A DNA stretch of 64,000 nt from an uncultured Colwellia sp. (GTDB taxonomy: Bacteria > Pseudomonadota > Gammaproteobacteria > Enterobacterales > Alteromonadaceae): positions 1-64,000 of the forward strand of contig CAJXQI010000020.1 of assembly GCA_913058395.1 (NCBI GenBank). The letters are read 5' to 3'. This document shows positions 45,384-53,561 of the stretch, in pieces. The notes beneath the pieces were generated by a model. The model had not been told where the DNA came from, did no database searches, and saw nothing but the letters and a program-made list of their open reading frames with translations. Position numbers and translations under genes: made by a program. Position 1 is the stretch's first letter. The number at the start of each line of letters is the position of its first letter.

Positions 45384-46721
45384 TTAGTTTAAAATCGCCA
45401 CATTAACAAAAACAACAGTTAATAATAATGGACAAACAAAGCGTAAGTAATTGCCCCACATTGGTAACCATTTTCTGCCATTTTGCAATGAAACATCACG
45501 CAATTTGTTACCGCGTTTCCATAACCAGCCAACAACTATAAAGTAAAATAAACAACTTAATGGCTGTAAAATAGTGGTCAGTACGCGAATTACCATGCCA
45601 AATAGACTATCAAAGAAAGCAATTAAAATCATGCTAGCCGTTAATACAATGGTAGAGACTAACCAAGTGGCCTTCGAGCGACTAAACGCTTTACCTTCCA
45701 TAAGGTAAGACACCGGTACTTCGGTTGATGAAATAGTCGATGTTAGGGCGGCAATTGATAACAATGAGAAAAAACTAATCGCCACTACTAAGCCAATATT
45801 GCCCATAGAATTAAACAACTCAGGCAGTATATTGAAAATTAACTGACCTTCACCAATGAGTTTTTCACCTTGAAATACTTGCTGTCCTGCTTCTTGAGCA
45901 ACATATAGGGCAGGAATAATCAGTAAACCGGCCATAAAGGCAATAAAAGTATCAAGGGCGGTAATTGAAAGGGCTAACTTACCAATATCACGGTCTTTCT
46001 TCATATATGAGCCATATACCATCATTCCGCCAACGCCAATTGATAACGAAAAGAATGCTTGGCCCATGGCTGAAATAATTAACTCAGGGTTAGTAACCTG
46101 AGAAAAGTCAGGTATTAAATAAACCGCTAAACCTTTTTCAGCGCCAGGCTGTTGCAGTATGTAAGCGATTAAGCCAATAAGCATGATTAATAACACTGGC
46201 ATTAAACGCGCTGACCATTTTTCAATACCCGCGTTAACACCTTGGTGAATAATCCCCGCACCTAATAAAATAAATATCGGGGTAAACATAAGGTTTCGTT
46301 GCGTACTTGAGGTTGCCAACCACTGTGAAATATCGTGATGACCTAGCAATTCAAATAATGGTGATAGGGCGTGAGCGAGCATCCAACCAGCAACTATGGT
46401 GTAGAAGCTCAACATCATGATTGCGCCACTTAGTCCGGCTAGACCAGCATATTTACCCAGTTTAGGCGCCGTATCACGACAGGCGTCTTCTAAAGCAGAA
46501 ACTGGGTTTTTTTGCGCTTGGTTACCAATATAAACTTCAGCATATAAAGCAGGTAGTGCTAGCAAAACAGTAACAATGAGATAGACGAATAAAAATGCGC
46601 CGCCGCCATTATTTGCTGCTTGTGTTGGAAAACCCCAAATATTACCTAAACCAATTGCCGAACCTGCGGCAGCGAGAACAAAACCTATTCTCGAGTGAAA
46701 CGAATCTCTAATAGTGCTCAT
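45384..46721 (-). CDS. Sodium-dependent transporter, SNF/NSS family
   Basis: 445-residue inner-membrane symporter of the LeuT fold with 11-12 helices. The helix-1 signature RIGFVLAAAGSAIGLGNIWGFP carries the unwound Na+/substrate site; helix 6 has SLSIGVGGMMVYGSYM. Bacterial members carry amino acids or related amines; the substrate is unknown. Monocistronic, ending at a hairpin shared with the convergent diguanylate cyclase gene. Confidence 0.93.
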   Translation of the reverse strand: MSTIRDSFHSRIGFVLAAAGSAIGLGNIWGFPTQAANNGGGAFLFVYLIVTVLLALPALYAEVYIGNQAQKNPVSALEDACRDTAPKLGKYAGLAGLSGAIMMLSFYTIVAGWMLAHALSPLFELLGHHDISQWLATSSTQRNLMFTPIFILLGAGIIHQGVNAGIEKWSARLMPVLLIMLIGLIAYILQQPGAEKGLAVYLIPDFSQVTNPELIISAMGQAFFSLSIGVGGMMVYGSYMKKDRDIGKLALSITALDTFIAFMAGLLIIPALYVAQEAGQQVFQGEKLIGEGQLIFNILPELFNSMGNIGLVVAISFFSLLSIAALTSTISSTEVPVSYLMEGKAFSRSKATWLVSTIVLTASMILIAFFDSLFGMVIRVLTTILQPLSCLFYFIVVGWLWKRGNKLRDVSLQNGRKWLPMWGNYLRFVCPLLLTVVFVNVAILN

Positions 46722-46970
46722 AAATGATTATTATTATTGTTGTAAGTGTTTTGGTTTGAGCTTACCTAGATAACTGTCGTTAGCAAAGTTTTTTTAACGA
46801 TTTGTTTCCTTTAACGTTGTTTTTTTGCAAAGGTGGTTAATTATCTTTCATTTAATACTGTTAAACTACGGCTTGAATTCTTGTGCTTGCGCCCTATATC
46901 TCTATTAAATAAAACGCATGCACGAAATTACCGATTTAAATGCGGTGTATTTTAAATAGTTAAGAGACCT

Positions 46971-47624
46971 ATGTTGCAATATCAAATTATTCCTGTGACA
47001 CCTTTTCAGCAAAACTGTACTTTGTTTTGGTGTCAGAAAACCAAAGAAGCTGTGGTTATTGATCCCGGTGGAGATATCGAATTAATTCAAGCTGCCATTA
47101 AACAATATGATGTTACGCTAGTGAAGGTGCTATTAACTCACGCACATATTGACCATGCGGGTGCAACGCAAAGTGTTGCTGATTTTTATAATGTACCGAT
47201 TGAAGGTCCGCATCAAGAAGATCAATTTTGGATCGACTTAATTCCACAGCAGAAATCCCATTTTGGTTTCGAACATGCCGATTCATTTAGCACTGACCGT
47301 TGGCTAAACCAAGGCGATAAAGTGTCATTCGGCGCTATTGAACTTGATGTTTATTTTTGTCCAGGTCATACACCGGGACATGTGGTGTTTTATCACGCTG
47401 ATTCAAAGCTGGCACAAGTTGGTGATGTGCTTTTTAAAGGCTCGATTGGTCGTACTGATTTCCCTCGTGGAGACCATAAAACGTTAGTTAATTCTATTCG
47501 TAATAATCTATTTCCATTAGGTGACGATGTACAATTTATTCCAGGACATGGTCCTATGAGTACCTTTGGCGCAGAGCGCAGTAGTAACCCTCATGTCAGT
47601 GATAGCGCTTTAGGTATGAAATAA
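46971..47624 (+). CDS. MBL-fold hydrolase (glyoxalase II-like, YcbL type)
   Basis: 217-residue metallo-beta-lactamase-fold protein. Metal motifs: THAHIDHAG (H-x-H-x-D-H), CPGHTPGHV, GDVLFKGSIGRTD and PGHGPMST. The compact length without the glyoxalase II C-terminal helical domain places it with YcbL-like thioester hydrolases rather than classical GloB. No signal peptide. AGAGA precedes the ATG. Substrate is inferred only. Confidence 0.9.
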   Translation: MLQYQIIPVTPFQQNCTLFWCQKTKEAVVIDPGGDIELIQAAIKQYDVTLVKVLLTHAHIDHAGATQSVADFYNVPIEGPHQEDQFWIDLIPQQKSHFGFEHADSFSTDRWLNQGDKVSFGAIELDVYFCPGHTPGHVVFYHADSKLAQVGDVLFKGSIGRTDFPRGDHKTLVNSIRNNLFPLGDDVQFIPGHGPMSTFGAERSSNPHVSDSALGMK

Positions 47625-47687
47625 ATGAGCATTTTATTTACTAATTGCAATAACACGTATTACCATTTTAATAAGAGATAATTGAAC

Positions 47688-48524
47688 ATGTCCTCATTTG
47701 TTGATCAAGTACAGCATCGATTAAAGAAAGTTGATTCCAGCCCATTGTTTCAATGGTCAGTTATTACGGTAATCGTAATGTCTGCATTGTTAATTGGCGC
47801 TAAAACCCATGATTTACCAGAACAAGTGGTTAGCCTGCTTAGTTTCTTAGACAGTGCGATCACTGTCTTTTTTGTTATTGAACTCAGCATACGCTTTATA
47901 GCTTACCCAAATAAGAAAACTTTCTTTAAAAGTGGTTGGAATATTTTCGATACTATAATCGTTATCGGCAGCCTCATACCTGCCGGCGGCTCAGGTGTAT
48001 TACTAGCGCGCTTACTCAGAGTATTTAGAGTACTACGTTTAGTTTCAATGGTACCTGAATTGCGCTTGCTAATTAATGCCTTGATTAAAGCAATCCCACG
48101 TATGGGCTACATTGCATTACTCATGTTTGTTATTTTTTATATTTATGCCGCTGTTGGTAGTATTTTATTCCATCAAATAAACGAAGTGTTGTGGGGCGAC
48201 GTTTCAATTTCTATGCTGACATTATTCCGTGTAGCTACCTTTGAAGATTGGACCGATGTAATGTACGAAACCATGGCTGTACACCCTATGAGCTGGGTGT
48301 ATTATCTAACTTTTATATTCCTAACCGCATTTATCTTTTTAAATATGATGGTTGGTACTATTTTGGAAGTCATGGGGCAAGAACATGAGAATTTCCGCGC
48401 CGAAGCCCACGGTGAAAGTGCAGAGGGTGGTGAGCCAGCAAGCCGAGCGCAAATTGAAAAGCTTGAGCGAGAACTTAGCGAAATTAAGGCATTGTTAATT
48501 GCTAAGCACCCAAGCGAAAAATAA
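47688..48524 (+). CDS. Voltage-gated cation channel (NavBac-like ion transporter)
   Basis: 278 residues, a single six-helix voltage-gated channel unit expected to form tetramers. S4 carries regularly spaced arginines (LLARLLRVFRVLRLV). The pore loop reads TLFRVATFEDWTDVMYE; the filter Glu is in FEDWTD, where NaChBac has LESWAS, so selectivity (Na+ or Ca2+) is not certain. The C-terminal tail ends in a predicted coiled coil (AQIEKLERELSEIKALL), the tetramer bundle seen in BacNav channels. ATG 47688 is preferred; TTG 6 nt earlier is possible. Confidence 0.92.
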   Translation: MSSFVDQVQHRLKKVDSSPLFQWSVITVIVMSALLIGAKTHDLPEQVVSLLSFLDSAITVFFVIELSIRFIAYPNKKTFFKSGWNIFDTIIVIGSLIPAGGSGVLLARLLRVFRVLRLVSMVPELRLLINALIKAIPRMGYIALLMFVIFYIYAAVGSILFHQINEVLWGDVSISMLTLFRVATFEDWTDVMYETMAVHPMSWVYYLTFIFLTAFIFLNMMVGTILEVMGQEHENFRAEAHGESAEGGEPASRAQIEKLERELSEIKALLIAKHPSEK

Positions 48525-48542
48525 ACGTAAATACTTGCAGTT

Positions 48543-48564
48543 AGGCGGCACTATTTTGCCGCCT
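48543..48564 (+). terminator. Hairpin after the channel gene
   Basis: Arms AGGCGGCA and TGCCGCCT around a 6-nt loop, 18 bases past the channel stop codon. No T-run follows, so termination would be weak; a second, T-rich hairpin follows at 48610. Confidence 0.55.
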
Positions 48565-48609
48565 TCCCAATTTAAACGTTAAGTTCTGCAGAGATATCCT
48601 ACTTATTGT

Positions 48610-48639
48610 AAAAGCTAATCATTGATTAGCTTTTTTTTT
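48610..48639 (+). terminator. Rho-independent terminator
   Basis: An 11-bp stem, AAAAGCTAATC with GATTAGCTTTT, 3-nt loop, ending in a run of nine T. Confidence 0.92.
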
Positions 48640-48871
48640 GCCTTTTAAACTACCATCGCAATGTTTTAGCTACTGGCGAGAGAGTTTAAAAATAAATTTA
48701 GGTAACTTTACAGTATTAAATAATCTGATTTTCACGACAAGACCGGCAGAAAGTAACATAACTTTAGTATCTTTACAGTTCTTTACACTTCAATACATTA
48801 AAAGAATTAAAATAGTCTGGTTATTGCATTTAATGAGTCGAACTAACAATGGCAATATTCAAGGAATAAAA
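48640..48871. other. Leader region of the 154-residue low-complexity protein
   Basis: 232 bases between the terminator and the next start. The downstream frame happens to stay open through it, but there is no usable start or ribosome binding site and the translation is not protein-like. It probably holds a promoter. Several TTTACA-like -35 candidates exist and I cannot pick one. Confidence 0.5.
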
Positions 48872-49336
48872 ATGAATGTTACAACGATGAATAATCAAAC
48901 AACCCCAGTAATAAATGCAAAACCTATAGATAAACCCATCGCTTTGGCAACTGATACGGCAGCAACTACAAATGTAACGGCAAATGAGAATACAGCGGCA
49001 TCTACGCAAGCCAATATAAGTAATGAAGGTGCGGTTGCCAGTTATTTGGCAAGTCTAAATCCGCAGCAACAAGCTGAAGTAGAAGAGTTTATGGCGCAAC
49101 TTCATCAACAAAAAGCATCAGGATCTTTTGATGCGAAAATATCAGCCTCGCAAGCGCCAGATAGTATTAATGAACTGTCTTCGATATTAAATGTCTCTAC
49201 AGAGGACTTATTAAGCCATGTTCCGACTGAAGCTTCACCTGACATTCAACTTGGAGGTTCTGCACAGTCTGACTCTCCAGCTATAAAAACATATATGGCG
49301 GTATCGCAACAAAATCAGACGGCAATGTATGCATAG
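48872..49336 (+). CDS. Unrecognised Thr/Ala/Asn-rich protein without cysteine or signal peptide
   Basis: 154 residues. ATG 48872 is supported by AAGGA about 8 nt upstream. The first 50 residues are rich in Thr, Asn and Ala and look disordered; the middle (about 55-85) is helical and Gln/Glu-rich (SYLASLNPQQQAEVEEFMAQL); the rest is acidic and Ser-rich. No Cys, no signal peptide, no membrane helix. I do not recognise a family. Composition resembles substrates of flagellar-type export, which is only suggestive. It is the first gene of the region that contains the FlgH/FlgT pair. Confidence 0.7.
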   Translation: MNVTTMNNQTTPVINAKPIDKPIALATDTAATTNVTANENTAASTQANISNEGAVASYLASLNPQQQAEVEEFMAQLHQQKASGSFDAKISASQAPDSINELSSILNVSTEDLLSHVPTEASPDIQLGGSAQSDSPAIKTYMAVSQQNQTAMYA

Positions 49337-49348
49337 CCCTGCAATAAC

Positions 49349-49374
49349 ATAGGCGGCAATAAGTTGCCGCCTAT
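49349..49374 (+). terminator. Terminator-like hairpin after the low-complexity gene
   Basis: An 11-bp stem, ATAGGCGGCAA with TTGCCGCCTAT, and a TAAG loop, 13 bases past the stop codon. Only a weak T-rich tail follows. The arm sequence resembles the hairpin at 48543. Confidence 0.65.
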
Positions 49375-49520
49375 ATGTAGTTTGTTGCCGCAAGCTCGAC
49401 TGAGTGAAGTTTTAGCAAAATGAAAGCTGGTAGCATCGGTCAGTGGATTAATGCTGAGCTTCTCTAAAAATTTATCACGGAAGATGATTAAAATGATAAT
49501 TTAAATAGGGTTCGCACTAT

Positions 49521-50243
49521 ATGAGAAAAAAAATATTATTAGTGTCAAGTGACAACCGCATGACGGAAAAACTTAAACTAGAGTTAACCAATGACGGTTT
49601 TGAAGTAACAAAAAGTTTTGACGGGATGAGTGCTTTTTCACTTGAATTAACAGCAAGTTATCATTTGATATTACTTGATGTTTCTTTACCCAAACATTTT
49701 GGCTTTGAGTCGTTAAAACGTTTTAAAGATAGCCATACTACGCCAATTATTATGCTGTCTAATCGAGAGGACTTTTACGATCGACTTTATGCTTTTGAAA
49801 TTGGCGCAGATGAGTATTTAGCTAGCACTTTAGATGAACGCGAGCGCAGAGTAAGAATTAGTGCAGTATTGCGTCGAAGCGCACATATTGTTGCTGAGCC
49901 GATTCGAAAAACCATCGACGTGAATAATATCTCGTTATGCGTTGCAACACGAGAAGCATACAGTGGTGATAACCTGCTTGATTTAACCGGCTTAGAATTT
50001 GAAGTGCTACATTATTTGATGATTAATGCCGGGAAAATTATGGCTAAAGAGGATATTAGTGTTCAAGCGTTAGGACGAAAAATATCCTATTATGATCGCA
50101 GTATTTATGTGCATATTAGTAACATCCGCCGCAAATTAGCAAATAGCTTACAGCAGCAAAATCAAAATAGTATTATTAAAACTATTCGTGGCGGTGGTTA
50201 TGTTTTCTTGCAAGAATCTAGAGCACAGATGTCTGTTAGTTAA
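49521..50243 (+). CDS. OmpR-family response regulator with atypical receiver
   Basis: 240 residues: receiver (about 3-118) and winged-helix DNA-binding domain (about 140-232, LTGLEFEVLHYLMINAGKIM and RSIYVHISNIRRKLA with IIKTIRGGGYVF). The phospho-acceptor Asp is present (LILLDVSLP). The conserved Lys of the receiver is missing: the usual KPF position reads ASTLD. One of the two N-terminal acidic residues is replaced (ILLVSSDNR). Phosphorylation switching is therefore doubtful. No kinase gene is adjacent; the nearest is the TPR-hybrid kinase 5 kb away. It may control the FlgH/FlgT locus (inference). Confidence 0.88.
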   Translation: MRKKILLVSSDNRMTEKLKLELTNDGFEVTKSFDGMSAFSLELTASYHLILLDVSLPKHFGFESLKRFKDSHTTPIIMLSNREDFYDRLYAFEIGADEYLASTLDERERRVRISAVLRRSAHIVAEPIRKTIDVNNISLCVATREAYSGDNLLDLTGLEFEVLHYLMINAGKIMAKEDISVQALGRKISYYDRSIYVHISNIRRKLANSLQQQNQNSIIKTIRGGGYVFLQESRAQMSVS

Positions 50244-50437
50244 GCCTTTTAATATTACTATTCCATGTGCTGGCGTTATGTCCGATGCCAGCCAATATCT
50301 TATATACCTTCAGTAAAACTATATTTTAATATCGTTACTGTCACCGTAACAGTACGAAAATTAGCTTTGTACTACGGATCTACTGAGAATACTTGCTAAT
50401 TATGCGGTATCGAAAATTCAAGTTGTGCTATCGCAGA

Positions 50438-51319
50438 TTAGCGAAAACTAGGGGCTAGCTTTGATACTGCAGCATCTAAAGGTTTACTCTCAAGACTGAA
50501 GAATAATTCACTAAAATTGAAATTGCTTACTTTATCGCTTAACGAAGTACCACTAACGTACTCGACCGCTAGATCTACCGCAGACAAGGTTAAGCCAAGC
50601 GTTCCGCCATATAAGAAACCACCACCCAACTTTGCTGCGGCATCTATTGTATCCCCAGTTGTATTTTGATAAATGCTCGAGATTATTGGAATGTGCTGCA
50701 AAATATTAACAGTGTCGAAACCGTCGGTTAGATCAATGCCATTGTCACCAAAAGAAAACTCACCAATCGTTGTTAAAATGGAGCTTTGTTCAGCGAAGGG
50801 CTCGGTAGTGTCATTCAAGTTTATATTTTCACTTTCTGCATTTTTTTCTGCCTTTTCGCTTTCAATTAATGACGTTTCAGGCTTGGTAAAAGCAGTAAAT
50901 AAGTTACTTTGAAGGTTAGTTAATAGTGACGATTGTAAATTTTCTAATGAAGCATCCGATGCAGAAATTAATTGTGAAAGCACCGTAGTTTCATCGCCGC
51001 CAGTTAGTGTTGATAAACCTAGAGTCGACAATAAACTATTTTGCATACTTGAAAGGTCGTTTGTATTGAGTGATTTATTTTCTGTCAAAGCAAGGTTATC
51101 AACGACTTCATTATTGTCGACTTGTGGATTATTAAGCTTCGATACATTACTTGCCTCGTCGAGTAAATTGCTAAAGCTGTTTGCAAAGTCGAAATTTGTC
51201 AATTGCTCAAAAGAGTCCTGAGCCCAATCAGCGATATCACTACTAGTACTGGTAAGAGGGCTTGTTGAGGCTGTATTTTGCCCTGTACTTGCTAGCTGGT
51301 TTAGCACATTCATATTCAT
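50438..51319 (-). CDS. Unrecognised Ser/Asn-rich protein with a conserved-looking C-terminal segment
   Basis: 293 residues, no Cys, no signal peptide. Residues 1-180 are Ser/Thr/Asn/Leu-rich and repetitive, probably partly disordered. Residues about 205-260 look folded: ILQHIPIISSIYQNTTGDTI followed by a Gly-rich stretch (KLGGGFLYGGTLGL) and AVDLAVEYVSGTSLSDKV. From memory a similar segment occurs in uncharacterised proteins of alphaproteobacteria; I cannot verify that. It is divergent from the FlgH-like gene across 183 bp, so shared control is possible, and convergent with the response regulator with no clear terminator between them. Confidence 0.72.
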   Translation of the reverse strand: MNMNVLNQLASTGQNTASTSPLTSTSSDIADWAQDSFEQLTNFDFANSFSNLLDEASNVSKLNNPQVDNNEVVDNLALTENKSLNTNDLSSMQNSLLSTLGLSTLTGGDETTVLSQLISASDASLENLQSSLLTNLQSNLFTAFTKPETSLIESEKAEKNAESENINLNDTTEPFAEQSSILTTIGEFSFGDNGIDLTDGFDTVNILQHIPIISSIYQNTTGDTIDAAAKLGGGFLYGGTLGLTLSAVDLAVEYVSGTSLSDKVSNFNFSELFFSLESKPLDAAVSKLAPSFR

Positions 51320-51502
51320 TGTTATCGCTGTTTGAAATTTTAGTCACGTAAACTATTTTTGGTAGTTGAGTTGATATTAGCAAGCAGCTTTACGATTCAT
51401 TACATAATTAACACTTCTTTAGTTTTATTTAAAAAAACTGTAAATAAATAAATTAGTTAAGGTGAAATAATAACGTTAATTTTAATTCTACTTAACAATA
51501 TT

Positions 51503-52249
51503 ATGCATAACAGAATCTCTCAAATCCTTGTGATAACAATACTGCTGCAAGCATGTAGCAGTAGTACTAACCTTGATGAACAGGTTGTTTCTGATGCGCC
51601 AAGTAACCCTAAAGTCAGCCAAAGACCAATATCAGCAAAATCCAATGAAATCATGCGCGGTGAATCTGCTTTTCGCCCGATTAGAAGTGCTCAAATTACC
51701 CAAGTCAAAGCGCCAACGGGGTCGCTTTTCTCGCCAACTAAAGCTGTTGGGTTATATCAACCTAGCAGCCATTACTTAGTCGGAGACATGATTTTAGTGC
51801 GTCTAGAGGAAAAAACTTCTGCAACTAAATCGTTAAATTATAAAACGGATAAATCGGGCAGTTTTGCACTTGAGCCAGTAACGCTTAATTTAGGCCCTGT
51901 AAATGTGGGCAACAACGATTTAAGTGCAGACTACGAACAGGAAAAAGAGTTTGATAGTTCGGCCTTAACTAAACAAAAGAACTTCTTAAAAGGCGACATT
52001 ACCGTTTATGTGTGGGAAGTCATGGGTAATGGCAATTTAATTGTTGCGGGAGAAAAATGGATCACGCTAAACAAAGGTGAAGAATACATCCGTTTTTCTG
52101 GTGAAATACGGGTTGAAGATATCGCCTTAGATAACACGATTAGTTCAGTAAAAGTCGGTAATGCTCGGATAGAATTTAGCGGTAAAGGTGACATGCAAGA
52201 AAACCAATCACCGTCTTTACTCAGTAAACTTTTCAGCATAATTGATTAG
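51503..52249 (+). CDS. FlgH-like outer-membrane lipoprotein (flagellar L-ring homologue)
   Basis: 248 residues. Signal peptide with lipobox LLQAC (Cys18). FlgH forms the outer-membrane L ring around the flagellar rod. The family pattern is clear: GDMILVRLEEKTSATKS, then a variable stretch, GDITVYVWEVMGNGNLIVAGEK, ITLNKGEEYIRFSGEIR and VKVGNARIEFSGKG. The N-terminal part before GDMIL is longer and more Pro/Ser-rich than I expect. There is no flgI, flgG, flgJ or other rod/ring gene beside it; a FlgT-like gene follows after 5 bp. It could be a second copy serving another structure. Family assignment is strong, function open. Confidence 0.88.
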   Translation: MHNRISQILVITILLQACSSSTNLDEQVVSDAPSNPKVSQRPISAKSNEIMRGESAFRPIRSAQITQVKAPTGSLFSPTKAVGLYQPSSHYLVGDMILVRLEEKTSATKSLNYKTDKSGSFALEPVTLNLGPVNVGNNDLSADYEQEKEFDSSALTKQKNFLKGDITVYVWEVMGNGNLIVAGEKWITLNKGEEYIRFSGEIRVEDIALDNTISSVKVGNARIEFSGKGDMQENQSPSLLSKLFSIID

Positions 52250-52254
52250 AGAAA

Positions 52255-53454
52255 ATGATGTTCAATATTCGAACTAATGCCATGTATTTACTGATGTTTA
52301 ACACCTTTGTTATGGCCGTCTTTATTAGCTTTAATAGTGCCGCCCAATGGTACCAAGGCAGTGCAAAAGTGCGCATTGAAAGTTTTAATTTTGATGAACA
52401 ACGCACTATGGCAATTAAGCGAGCTATAGCTAATGCATCGTTATTAACAAGTAGCTATGTTAGTGCTGAAAACGTTTCGTTAGATGGACTATTAATTAGC
52501 AGTAAAACCACGCTAAAAAGTGAGAATCGCATTCGCAGAGTCGAAATTGTCAGTGAGTCAATTGATAATGACATTCTATCGGTAACCGTAAAAGTCGACA
52601 TTGATATTTTTAATGATTGTGATTTCGAACGAAAATTAAAAAAGTCGCTCATTATTGCTCAGTTGCCACTACTTAAACAAACGCAAGCGGCGCCAGGTGG
52701 TTTATTTGATTTAGGTAGGCAAGTTTCAAAACGTTTTAAACAACAGTTACTTTCAGAGTCAAGCGTGGCAAAAGTTGAATTGTTAACTCAATCACTTACC
52801 TCAACAACCTCTTTAGATATTGAGTCGGGTTATCTCGGTGAAACCGCTCGATATCTCGCTAGTTTACATGCAAGCCAATTTATTCTGTTTGGCTATATTC
52901 GTGACGTTAGTTTGTTTGAACAAGTTAAAGATAATTTGCTGATTGACGATGTTAATGTCCGTAGAAACTTCACGTTAAATGTTTACTTATATGATGCACT
53001 AAGAAGCCGGTTTTTATTAGAGAAAAGTTATCACCATGAGGCTAATTGGCCATTTGAAGATGCCTATGTTGTTGACACCAATGGCAGCCTATTTTGGCGC
53101 AGTGACTTTGGTCGCATGATGCTCAATACCGTTAACAGTGCTGTTGTTGATATTAATGATAGCTTGGCGTGCCAGGCAAGCATCGCGCAAATTGTTAGTA
53201 TCGAAAACAACCAAATTATTATAAATAATGGCCGACAGCACGGAGTAAAACTTGGTGATGTATTTGAGTTATCTAAGCTGAGATTAATAGACGAAGCCAA
53301 TGGCACTATTTTACCCGTGTTGAATCAAGACCACCTGCGCCATTTACATGTTATTCAAGTCAATAGTCACAGTGCAACCCTGACTAGCGATAGTGTCAGC
53401 GTAATTGGTAGTAGTCAGCTTTTCGATTTGGTGACATTAGTGAATTCTTCGTAG
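52255..53454 (+). CDS. FlgT-like flagellar H-ring homologue
   Basis: 399 residues. Signal peptide about 1-30 (NSAA-QWYQG). The N-terminal domain (about 31-125) matches FlgT: WYQGSAKVRIESFNFDEQRTMAIKRAI, a run of Ala-rich helix, RRVEIVSESIDNDILSVTVKVDI, and Cys in FNDCDF. A middle domain resembles the TolB-N-like FlgT middle part (ARYLASLHASQFILFGYIRD). The C-terminal domain has NGRQHGVKLGDVFELSK and VIQVNSHSATLTS. In Vibrio FlgT builds the H ring outside the basal body and anchors T-ring proteins. Here it forms a tight pair with the FlgH-like gene, with AGAGAA as ribosome binding site. Confidence 0.82.
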   Translation: MMFNIRTNAMYLLMFNTFVMAVFISFNSAAQWYQGSAKVRIESFNFDEQRTMAIKRAIANASLLTSSYVSAENVSLDGLLISSKTTLKSENRIRRVEIVSESIDNDILSVTVKVDIDIFNDCDFERKLKKSLIIAQLPLLKQTQAAPGGLFDLGRQVSKRFKQQLLSESSVAKVELLTQSLTSTTSLDIESGYLGETARYLASLHASQFILFGYIRDVSLFEQVKDNLLIDDVNVRRNFTLNVYLYDALRSRFLLEKSYHHEANWPFEDAYVVDTNGSLFWRSDFGRMMLNTVNSAVVDINDSLACQASIAQIVSIENNQIIINNGRQHGVKLGDVFELSKLRLIDEANGTILPVLNQDHLRHLHVIQVNSHSATLTSDSVSVIGSSQLFDLVTLVNSS

Positions 53455-53561
53455 TTCTACTATCAAGCCCTACTATCAAGTTCTGTTTTTGTTAACTGCT
53501 GTGAGAGCCGATTAATGGCCATGGCATTGCTATTTTTTGTTGTAAATTTAATGGAGTTTTA

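Noticed and set aside
48638-48871. Upstream extension of the 154-residue protein to 232 residues
   Set aside because: The extension begins at a terminator T-run, has no ribosome binding site and is not protein-like, while ATG 48872 has a good one.
50334-50357. ACTGT-N7-ACAGT inverted repeat between the response regulator and the convergent Ser/Asn-rich gene
   Set aside because: It lies at the 3' ends of both genes, lacks a T-run for a terminator, and is short enough to be chance.
51320-51502. Possible sigma-28 or sigma-54 flagellar promoter before the FlgH-like gene
   Set aside because: No TAAA-N15-GCCGATAA and no TGGCAC-N5-TTGC sequence could be found, so no flagellar-class promoter is claimed.
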